From: Aspergillus flavus
Lineage: Eukaryota; Ascomycota; Eurotiomycetes; Eurotiales; Aspergillaceae
Direction: 5' to 3'
Assembly (NCBI RefSeq): GCF_009017415.1
Contig: NC_092407.1
Location: 4,960,001 to 5,024,000 of the forward strand
DNA: 64,000 nt
The position numbers and the translations under genes were made by a program. The notes under the pieces are model-generated. The model had not been told where the DNA came from, did no database searches, and saw nothing but the letters and a program-made list of their open reading frames with translations. Within the stretch, counting starts at the first letter, position 1. Each line of letters starts with the position of its first letter. Of the stretch, positions 56,093 to 64,000 are shown one piece after another.

Positions 56093-58591
56093 TCAGAGGA
56101 ACTCAGCGTTAATATGGCTATAGACACCTTGAACGCGTTTCCACTTCAAGTCCTTGGATCTTACTAACTGAAGCCGGGTATTCTCCTGCGACCTGTTCTG
56201 GGTTTGAAGTTCGTGCAATCGATTGATATCTTCACACACTAGGTGCTCCTGTGCCTGATTACCCTGGTGCTCGACTACCTTAAGCTTCGTGCCCCGTCGC
56301 GCATCGAGACACACTAGCGCATGGCCTCGAGGGGTGACAACCTTGAGCATAATAAGCCCACTCAAAAGCAACGTCTTCATCTGGAGCAAACAGTCGATTG
56401 AAAAGCCATCAGTAGCATCCCGCCGGAGAAACATTTTATTATAAGGGCCGCGGGTCTTCAGCATGCTGCCCCCGCTTTCATCATGGAGGAGCTTCGCCAT
56501 GATAAACTGCTCATTGATGCCGGTGATAGCGTGCAACTCCGATACACACCGACAGCGGACACGAAAATGCAAAAAGTCGTTCCACGGCCATTCTTCCACA
56601 TAGCGGCTTTTGCAAACCAGCAGATAGAATCCGGCGAGTACCCAGAGATACGCAGATAGGTTAGAAGGATCGACTCCTGCAATACGCTCTCCCACTGCCA
56701 TAATGCAGAGACCCCCGCCAGCTATGAGGAACGCCACCAGAATGATGAAGCAAACATGGAGCTGGCAGGGCACCATGATAGAACGTTCGTCTATTACCCA
56801 ATCGTTCATTTCCTGCGACAAAGAGGCCATCTTCTGTGCGAGCCTTTCGGGCTTCTCAGAGTATTTCCCATCGGATATGAGGGTGCACCGCGAAAAGAAT
56901 CCTTTTTCAACAGCCGCCGACAGACGCATGACGTCCCAGTATCTACTGTCCTCTTTGAATTTATTTGTATGCATCTGAAAGAAGGCACTGTAGTCGATCC
57001 CCTTGAAGACCTGTACTATATTTTTGGCATCGCATGTTAACAATACCATGGTACGAAAACTAGTCAGGTTAGCTACCGCCAAGGGACTCGTGAGAAGCAG
57101 TGGAATCATCACAGTGACTATGTCGTTCATAGTTTCCATAATGGCCTCGTTTGGATCGCACTGCACAAGGTCACATGGTAGATTGTCATCCAATCTTTCA
57201 TTGCTGTCGTTCTTGCAATTCTTTTCTTTGCCAGCTCCAGAATACCTCCATTCCACCTTAGTCTGTAGGTGTCCAGGGGGCTTGACTTGAGCACGTTTGA
57301 TATTCGCTAGAATCTGACTGAGAATCTCGAAAGCTGGATGAGCCGTGTTTAAAGCATCCTGATCCGACGATGCTGAGTACTCAAGGTCAAGATCCTGAAA
57401 AAGAAGAGACTTGAAGTCTTCGAACCCCGTCGCGTACACCATACCACAGATCTCGAACGATGTACCACTTAGCCCCGACCGATTTTGAAACCTCAGCGAC
57501 ATGAGAAGATAGCGAAATGTCAAATCGATGCCAGAGCGAAAACGATTCTGGTCGACGCAGTGGCGGGCAACATCGGTACTGGCCGTGGTTGTGAGCCCCT
57601 CTTTAGCATCGGCATCGATCATGCGTAAAACTTCTTCACATTCTTCCTCGTCGAAGATGCCACTTGACAGCCGACTGGAAAGGTCGGTTCGATCTAGGGC
57701 CGCCTCGCCTGCTTGGCAGGAAATCACCGTGTTGGCGTGCATATCCAGCATCAAGACCTTCAACTTGGTTACTCGTTTAGCTAAGACCGCCACCACGTTG
57801 TTCCACCAGTACTCTCCTGCCGCCACCTGACAGAGTAGTCTAGCTAGGACGGCAGCGATATAGTCAATTAAAGCAAACGTAGCCTCCAATTGCCGGACTT
57901 GGGTGTCTTTGCTTTGTTCTCCAGGTCTTTTTTCGTTCTCGCTGTTTGTCTGGCTCACCTGGGCTTGCTGCAGGAGCGTCTTCACCTTATTTCTGTTGGC
58001 CAGCGGCTTGCAGTGTTCAACACTGATGCATTCGTTATCCAATAAGCAGAGGGAATGCGCAGCAAGAATCATCTCCGCCAGTCTTGCTAATCGAGAGTAA
58101 TCCTCCTCTCGCCCTCCACCACAGAGCTCCTCGCTCTTGAAGGGTCTAATAGATTCTGAACTCTTGACGATATCAATCAATCGATTCGTCTCCTTTTTCC
58201 AGAGAGGCGTTGCCCTGAGCTCGGCGGGCAGGTACGCATGAGGGTCGTCGAACTGTGGGAATATCACCCCATCAGGGGAGGAAGAAGAAGAAGAGCTGGA
58301 GACACATCGGTTTCCTTTTGAAATCAAGTCGAGAATTGATTCCTGATTGCACGTGACCGACACTGCACTGCGATCGACCGGTTGGCCGTCCTCCTGCGGT
58401 TGGCGGGATGTGGTCGTGTTCTGTCCCGAATATGTTGTATTGCAACGACGCCACGGGTGAGATACTCCCCTACTGATTTTTTTCGCGGTTTGGGGAAAGG
58501 TGGGACGGCGCGAAAGCATTGAGTCGGCACGAATTGGGCCCGGTGGACGAGCCTCAACGTGTTGGCTTGTCATGCGCTTTGAAGTTCGCAT
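56093..58591 (-). CDS. Large protein with two or three central membrane helices, 832 aa, unknown function
   Basis: Single exon from ATG 58591 (a second in-frame ATG follows after six codons). The N-terminal 110 residues are polar and low-complexity, with a run of eight Ser. The middle part is helical and Cys-containing without recognised motif (for example GEYWWNNVVAVLAKRVTKLK, DEEECEEVLRMIDADAKEG). A membrane region follows around VCFIILVAFLIAGGGLCIMAVGERIAG and AYLWVLAGFYLLV. The C-terminal 170 residues are soluble (RDATDGFSIDCLLQMKTLLLSG). The layout suggests a membrane-anchored protein with large domains on the cytosolic side. It stands between two AAA+ genes and divergent (461 bp) from one. 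Family not recognised. Confidence 0.75.
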   Translation of the reverse strand: MRTSKRMTSQHVEARPPGPIRADSMLSRRPTFPQTAKKISRGVSHPWRRCNTTYSGQNTTTSRQPQEDGQPVDRSAVSVTCNQESILDLISKGNRCVSSSSSSSSPDGVIFPQFDDPHAYLPAELRATPLWKKETNRLIDIVKSSESIRPFKSEELCGGGREEDYSRLARLAEMILAAHSLCLLDNECISVEHCKPLANRNKVKTLLQQAQVSQTNSENEKRPGEQSKDTQVRQLEATFALIDYIAAVLARLLCQVAAGEYWWNNVVAVLAKRVTKLKVLMLDMHANTVISCQAGEAALDRTDLSSRLSSGIFDEEECEEVLRMIDADAKEGLTTTASTDVARHCVDQNRFRSGIDLTFRYLLMSLRFQNRSGLSGTSFEICGMVYATGFEDFKSLLFQDLDLEYSASSDQDALNTAHPAFEILSQILANIKRAQVKPPGHLQTKVEWRYSGAGKEKNCKNDSNERLDDNLPCDLVQCDPNEAIMETMNDIVTVMIPLLLTSPLAVANLTSFRTMVLLTCDAKNIVQVFKGIDYSAFFQMHTNKFKEDSRYWDVMRLSAAVEKGFFSRCTLISDGKYSEKPERLAQKMASLSQEMNDWVIDERSIMVPCQLHVCFIILVAFLIAGGGLCIMAVGERIAGVDPSNLSAYLWVLAGFYLLVCKSRYVEEWPWNDFLHFRVRCRCVSELHAITGINEQFIMAKLLHDESGGSMLKTRGPYNKMFLRRDATDGFSIDCLLQMKTLLLSGLIMLKVVTPRGHALVCLDARRGTKLKVVEHQGNQAQEHLVCEDINRLHELQTQNRSQENTRLQLVRSKDLKWKRVQGVYSHINAEFL

Positions 58592-59052
58592 TCAGGCCTC
58601 GCACCCTGAGCTGCTGTTTGCAATACTAGTCTTATCGTTTTCGAATGACATTGTAGGTGAGTGATCACTGCGGTAGCGGTCATCTTGTATATAACGAATC
58701 GAGCTGCCGGAATACGCAACCTTAGGGAGCCGCCTTAGCCCCGGTGCGGTACTTTCAAATTCCTTTTTGGAGGTATCACTTGCAGCCAACAATGAAAACG
58801 CAAAGGCTCTCGTCTCCTGTGATTGGTGACGATCAATATGCGATCGGCGAGGCCGACGACCTACGTGTACTGTAGCTAGCCTCAGCTGAGCCAGCCATGA
58901 CCCACAAGGCTACCTATCACGTAAAGGCTTTACATGTCCAATCCAGCACACTCCCAGCATCCTGCAATACAGTGACCCGTCAGCTCACTTGCTATGATTC
59001 ATGAATTTCCGGCCTTCCTCTACAGTCACACATACCTAACTACCGGCACGGC
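58592..59052. promoter_or_regulatory. Divergent promoter between the 832-aa membrane protein and the second AAA+ gene
   Basis: 461 bp separating divergent starts (58591 minus, 59053 plus). TATA-like tatataac (58687-58694). Possible co-expression; no other element recognised. Confidence 0.4.
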
Positions 59053-60551
59053 ATGGCCTTGGAAAAAACGAGCATGGCTGAGCCCCTTGGCGTTTCAGAA
59101 TATCGTCGATTCATCTCTCAGCCCAGGCTTACTCCACACGAACAAGATGAGTTGAATACTCCTTTAGCCGTTGGTCCGGTTACGTCCATACAAGAAGCAG
59201 ATCCAGAATGTGAAACTATGTCTGAGCCATTGAGGACTAAAATCCCGGGCAATGCTCCTCAGAGAAGCACAGACGATGGGACACAAGAAACTTCGGAAGA
59301 AGACAAGTTGGGACAGCCTCCCTCTAATCCAAAGATGGACACCAACGAAGAAGGAAAATACCTCTGTCTCTCGGATGATAGCGACACACAAGAAACACCG
59401 CTCAATGGGAGCCGAAAGACCGATCCAACTCGGTCACACAAGCGGAAGGCCGACCATTGTCGACTCGTAGGTACCATGGACTCAGGTGACAGTGAAGGAG
59501 ACTGCTTTGAGGGAGACGAAACTTCTGATAGCGATCTGGACTCAGACCTTGACATCGGTGACCCGGCTCTGCACACGCACAAGCGGAAAATGAGGCGTTG
59601 GAAGAAGCTGGCGCGCGGGAAATTTGAGGAGATGCTGCTCGAATGTATTGTCAACATAGGTGGTTCATTCTTTCCACGTATACATGTTCTCATGCTCATC
59701 ATTGATTTGCTCTAGATAAAATCCCAGCCAACTACGAGAACATCTTCTTGGACAAGAAAACGATTGCTCAAGTCGAAAAGGTGACCAAGCTCGGGCTCAC
59801 CCGACCCAAAGCGTTCAGCCACGGGGTCTTGAAGGACAACAAGGTGACTGGAGCCGTTCTATACGGGCCTCCAGGAACAGGGAAGACGCTCCTCGCAAAA
59901 GGCGTGGCCAAACAGGCTGGGTTCAATATGCTGTCTATTTCGACCGCGGAGGTCTGGCAAAAATGCCACGGTGAGGACGAGAAGATGATCCAGGCCGTTT
60001 TCTCCCTCGCGCGCAAGATGTACCCGGCCATTATCTTCCTCGACGAGGCAGACGCCATGCTCGGCGAGCGCAAGGCCGGCGAGAGACGACACCTGCGGTC
60101 GATGTTAAATAAGTTCCTCATGGAGTGGGATGGGATTATGAGCGGCGCAAATTCACCATTCGTCCTGCTGGCGACAAATCGGCCGAATGACCTTGACCCA
60201 GCCGTACTTCGACGAGCCCCCGTACGTATCTTCTTCGACTTGCCTTCTAAGGCTGAAAGAGTTGGAATCTTGGGACTACTTCTCAAGCACGAACACTTGG
60301 GTTACGACATTACCATACCGACACTGGCAAATCTTACACCAGAATATACAGGATCAGACCTAAAGAATCTCTGCGTGACTGCTGCCACTGAGTGCATATC
60401 AGAACAGTCTGAGGACACCACTAAGAGAATCCTAAACCGACGTCATTTCCTGTTTGCTATGCAAATAGTCAAAGCAACGACCATCAGCAAAACCAGAGAA
60501 CGGGACTTCCATAACTTCGGGAACAATCGACAGGAGCAGGCTGAGGAGTAG
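59053..60551 (+). CDS. Single-module AAA+ ATPase (ATAD1/Msp1-like) with a disordered N-terminus, 480 aa
   Basis: Exons 59053..59659 and 59716..60551; intron 56 bp, splice gives CIVNIDKIPANYENIFLD. The first 200 residues are acidic and Ser/Asp-rich (SDSDLDSDLDIGD) with basic patches (HKRKMRRWKK). The AAA+ domain has Walker A GPPGTGKTLLAKGVA, Walker B AIIFLDEADAML, sensor LLATNRPNDLD, arginine-finger segment VLRRAPVRIFF, and a C-terminal helical lid. The domain is nearest to the Msp1/ATAD1/spastin clade, which extracts membrane proteins or severs microtubules. The usual N-terminal transmembrane helix is absent, so a different location is likely. Confidence 0.87.
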
Positions 60552-61195
60552 GGTTGATAGCATCGTCATTTTTAGGATAGTCAGGGTGCCATTTCATGTA
60601 CTTTTTGAGCTTCCACAAACAATCTACGAAAGTGCTTCTGTAATCACTTCTCCCACAATGCCACAGCAGATATAATCCGGCGACACCCTCTTTTGCAAGC
60701 GGAGTACCTGATCAAGGTCCATACTTTATAGTCCAGCCTTCATAAGGGTGAGAGAAAGTTGACGGGGTGCCTTGTATTGTGTAACACCCGCTTTGTCACT
60801 TCAGTCGTATGCAGAGGATTCATCCCCGCGCGAGGTAGCATTGCAATCCGCCAGCCAGCTCCCCGGGGTTTCTCCAAAGGCCATCACCTTCGCTTTGGGG
60901 CCCTCACCATAAACCCAGAATTGCTCTCCTGAAGATGGGAAATCTCTTGGCTGTGCTTTCTGACCTCTTCCTAGTGACAATATTGAAAATTACTAAAGTC
61001 TGTCAGTGCAATCGAACTATTGGTTATCTCCATGACACCAAGCCTGATGGCAGTTTATTTTCATAGGCATACCCAGGATTATAAAAGAATCTAGATCGAT
61101 TTTGATGTTGGTTGAACGAAGTAAATGTTACAATTCATTATTCTCTGTCATACCACCGCCACTACATCCAGCACGGTAGCTTCATATCACATAAA
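60552..61195. other. Intergenic region between convergent genes
   Basis: 3' flanks. Nothing else seen. Confidence 0.5.
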
Positions 61196-62731
61196 TCATG
61201 CCATCTCAACCTGCTCATCGTTGATATCCTTCTTCTTTAGGTCCTCCCCATCATCTGAGGGGATAACATACGAGGCCCATTGGCGAACAGGAACCCTATC
61301 CTGGAAGAGTCTTTCAATATCCGCATTGCTGCGCCCCGCAGTCTCACCAACACAGAACCACGAGTACGCGAGTAAAAACAGAGATGTACCCCCGTACACA
61401 AATCCGATCATCGGGCCTAGGTTCGCCGTGTAGTACATATAAGGGCTTGTGAAGACCATGAGCCAGACGGTAACGAAGAACACGCCCATAGCACACGAGG
61501 TAATCTTGTTTCTGTTCCGGCCGACGGACATCTCCGATGCGATGGAGTAGGACAGAGTTCCAATGGAGAAGTTGTAGAATATGATGTTCACGTATGCGAG
61601 AACGACGATACCAATGCCAATGCCACGGCTGAGCGTGCCATCGGCGGCCTTGGTAGTTCCGAGACCGCCGACGGTAAGAAGGGAGACGAACATTCCGCAT
61701 GAGCACACGAGGAGGTTTGTGCGGCGCTTCATCCGGTTCCCAAAGACGACGGAGACACCAACAGTAATGATCTGGAGAACATAGATGATGGTGTTGATGG
61801 TGAAGGGGTCCGCGACGCCGATGGACTGCGCGAAGACGACGCCATAGGTGTACCAGAACTGGATGCCGTTGATTTGTTGGACGAACATGACGCCACAGGC
61901 GTAGAAAAGTTTGCGGCGCTCGACGGGGTCGGTGATCAGGGAGGCCCAGGTGGCGTCCTTAGCCATTTCCTGTTCTTGCTGGACTGCCTCGTCGATGGCT
62001 TGGATATCTGCGGATGGGTCGTAGTCGCGGTTGCTGTGATTGATCTTGCGCAGGGATTTGATCGCTTGCTCGCGCTTGCCTTTGTACATATACCAGACTG
62101 GGCTTTCCGGTGTGAATGGAAGGCAGAGAAGCATGATGCCTGGAAGAACGACGAGGAGGCACATGGGGATGCGGTAGGATTGGGCGCTCTGGATGCTCTG
62201 TGTACCCTGGTTGACGCAGGCTCCGACAAGTTGAGAGATGGACTGCATGAACTGAAAGCACATGAGAGCTGGACCTCTAATAGCGGACGGTGCCACCTCT
62301 CCGATATAGATTAGGCAGGTCGCGGTGAACTGCCCGACACCCAGACCGATCAGGACACGGCTGACATAGAATACTGGATGCGAGCCAAAGGAGCAGGCTT
62401 GCACGACGGCTCCGACGATGATACAGAGCGATGCAGACAGGAACACGGCACGTCGGCCAAAAAGGTCATTGATGGGAGCGGCAGCGATTGCACCGACAAG
62501 CTCTCCCACATAGATGATACTAGCAGACAAGGACAGGAACGTCGTTCCAAGCGAAAAGGAGCCGTCTGACCCTTCCTCGCCATAGTCCTTCGCAAACCAT
62601 GCCATCCCTTGAACACCAGTATAGTAGATTGTATCGTAACCGTAGCAAAGAGCACCAATCGCAGCCACCAGACAGAAGGCAATGGCCCGTCGATTCGACT
62701 TCCAGTCGACGTTGAGTTGGAGGCCTGCCAT
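61196..62731 (-). CDS. MFS sugar porter, 511 aa (second sugar transporter)
   Basis: Single exon. The ATG at 62731 (MAGLQLNVDWKSNRRAI) is used; the frame is open slightly further upstream but without ATG. Sugar-porter motifs: GYDTIYYTGVQGM after TM1, NDLFGRRAVF, YIGEVAPSAIRG, PESPVWYMYKGKREQAI, the QQINGIQFWYTYG helix-7 motif, and a C-terminal ETAGRS in place of PETKG. Twelve helices fit the hydrophobicity. It resembles alpha-glucoside and related fungal sugar permeases, but the substrate is not determined. Candidate CreA sites lie about 180-260 bp upstream, consistent with glucose repression. Confidence 0.9.
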   Translation of the reverse strand: MAGLQLNVDWKSNRRAIAFCLVAAIGALCYGYDTIYYTGVQGMAWFAKDYGEEGSDGSFSLGTTFLSLSASIIYVGELVGAIAAAPINDLFGRRAVFLSASLCIIVGAVVQACSFGSHPVFYVSRVLIGLGVGQFTATCLIYIGEVAPSAIRGPALMCFQFMQSISQLVGACVNQGTQSIQSAQSYRIPMCLLVVLPGIMLLCLPFTPESPVWYMYKGKREQAIKSLRKINHSNRDYDPSADIQAIDEAVQQEQEMAKDATWASLITDPVERRKLFYACGVMFVQQINGIQFWYTYGVVFAQSIGVADPFTINTIIYVLQIITVGVSVVFGNRMKRRTNLLVCSCGMFVSLLTVGGLGTTKAADGTLSRGIGIGIVVLAYVNIIFYNFSIGTLSYSIASEMSVGRNRNKITSCAMGVFFVTVWLMVFTSPYMYYTANLGPMIGFVYGGTSLFLLAYSWFCVGETAGRSNADIERLFQDRVPVRQWASYVIPSDDGEDLKKKDINDEQVEMA

Positions 62732-62906
62732 ATTGGGCAACACCAAAAGACGCTATAGAATTGGGGGTACTGGGAGGGAGAAGGAGCACAGTAGGACCGA
62801 GAACCACAGACCCCGACAGTAAATAGCACCAGGCTGTGAAAAACGGAACGCCTGCGAGGTGGTAGACTTTATACCTTCCCTTGAGGGGGTTAAAATTTGA
62901 ACATGG

Positions 62907-62990
62907 CCGGGGTAAAGCTCCACGGGGTTTGTAAACAGATATCCTGCGTCAGAGTGTGGGCGAGTATCCCCACTTCGCACGACTCTGGGG
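62907..62990. promoter_or_regulatory. Candidate CreA (carbon catabolite repressor) sites upstream of the sugar porter
   Basis: SYGGRG matches: CCGGGG at 62907-62912 (plus), GTGGGG at 62968-62973 (minus strand) and CTGGGG at 62985-62990 (plus). The latter two are paired within 23 bp. CreA acts best at closely spaced pairs. The consensus is short, so chance matches are possible. Confidence 0.35.
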
Positions 62991-64000
62991 CCCCCTCCTC
63001 CAGTTAGCGCATAGGCCAAGGCACCATCAATTCCTCTCTCCAAGGAAAACTCAGTGCAACCCGTATGCCGATCTTACCTACTATGGAAGGATTGAAGGCG
63101 CCCACACATTGCATCGGGCAGGATTCCCGAATGTCGAGAAGATAGACATTTTTCCCGAAGAACAGCAGGCAAATTGACGCCCAAGGAGAGCATATCGGAG
63201 TACAAGACACCGGGCCGGTACAGCAGCATCCCTCAAAATCCACGCCAAGCCATGCCCAGCACACCCCACGGCATCCCGCCGAGATCGGGAAACCTTATAA
63301 GAATTCTCTCTAGCCGACCTGCGAATCGGCACCGGGTTGGAAAGCTTAGTCTAGTAAGAGCAGACTAATTATGAGACTGTCGGTTTCTTGATTGTCTCGG
63401 GTTTGTTGAGACTTGGGGAGATACCTATCCTCCTTTACAAAGTCGAGTCTGTCCAGAACAATTCGGTCTTTTGGCGGGGTCCGCTGCCAAGAGTCGGGGT
63501 AGTGTGCGCACTTAGGGCTCATTTGCTAGTCCTTCAAAGTTCACAGGTTTCTCCGATAATGGTCCGGGGGGCAAATATCTCCTGGCTGGGCACCCCCATG
63601 AAGTTAACCTGGGTGGGATCCACATCTCGCAGCTATAGCCCGTGGGGTCATTCGTGTACCACTCCGGAGAAGGCAAAAGTCTGTTGGTAGGCTAACATGC
63701 ACTTGTAGCCACCAGAATGTGGTTTTGGAAATGCCTCTCTGATCCACTCGCTGATTAATCGGCGTAAATCTCCCCGTGTTCTCCAGAGCCTGCCCAGAGT
63801 GACCTCACTGAAGCGCCAGGGCGAATGCTTTTAGATAGAAATCTCAACGCTGCTGCTGGTGGTGGTATCCGCTTCCACAAGGCACATCAGGGTACACCTT
63901 TGCTCAGTGTCTCATGCCTGCAGGAATCTTGCGAACGCCGAGGGGAGTTCTCAAAGCAGAACCAGCGATTTATCTGCTACTCCTGCCGCATTCCGTCGGT
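62991..64000. other. Region without supported gene to the right edge
   Basis: No frame with start, motif and coherent splicing. The closest frames are short and antisense to each other. Confidence 0.45.

Noticed and set aside
1..64000. CRISPR arrays, insertion sequences, rRNA genes
   Set aside because: No direct-repeat spacer array, terminal inverted repeat with transposase, or rRNA signature was seen; the tandem repeats present are protein-coding.

Overview
The window looks like about 64 kb of an Aspergillus-type filamentous ascomycete chromosome. The reasons are short GT-AG introns (about 46-90 bp), Aspergillus-typical families (HET-domain protein with tandem repeats, Dal5-type and SIT-type transporters, Zn2Cys6 regulator, Crh-type GH16 enzyme, cyanovirin-N homology protein) and no bacterial signals. 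Gene models below were built by hand: introns were placed so that frame and conserved motifs continue across the junctions. The organism is inferred from gene style, not from a marker gene.

Layout. 1-2021: HET-domain gene on the minus strand, running off the left edge as 32-residue repeats but interrupted by an in-frame TAG. 2556-3509: secreted SMP-30-like propeller. 3510-6674: gene-poor. 6675-9014: ten-exon sugar porter. 10511-11690: Crh-type GH16 cell-wall transglycosylase with a C-terminal membrane anchor. 12244-12686: CVNH lectin-like protein, then a 31-base G tract at 13080. 13417-15006: SRPK-like protein kinase that appears dead (stop in the nucleotide-binding loop, altered APE motif, late frameshift). 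16154-17000: fragmentary membrane protein.

17730-34756 is the most coherent part, a gene group with no PKS, NRPS or terpene synthase. It holds a Dal5-type permease, a metallo-beta-lactamase-fold hydrolase, two distinct Baeyer-Villiger-type flavin monooxygenases flanking a Zn2Cys6 regulator, a zinc alcohol dehydrogenase, two short-chain dehydrogenases, a YqjM-type old yellow enzyme and a hotdog thioesterase. Together they read as a catabolic route: import, alcohol to ketone, enone reduction, Baeyer-Villiger oxidation to a lactone or ester, hydrolysis, and acyl handling. Three promoters in the group (first monooxygenase, alcohol dehydrogenase, first SDR) share the element CGGTTATCCNTTTTG, and a fourth (second SDR) has a two-mismatch copy. 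All lie about 90-150 bp upstream of the start codon, and the CGG core suits the resident Zn2Cys6 protein.

35809-44287 is mostly empty. It contains two small secreted proteins, one cysteine-rich (39776) and one beta-trefoil-like (41107). 44288-50090 has a fatty-acid-hydroxylase-superfamily enzyme, a bicupin with the exact metal-ligand spacing of ureidoglycine aminohydrolase, a siderophore-iron transporter and an Imm10-like protein of a family best known from bacteria. 50959-51447 encodes a secreted precursor with seven Cys-x5-Cys cores and seven Lys-Arg sites, a good candidate for an undescribed Kex2-processed peptide family. 52353-60551 has two AAA+ ATPase genes flanking an 832-residue membrane protein of unknown function. 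61196-62731 is a second sugar porter with candidate CreA sites upstream. 62732-64000 shows no gene.
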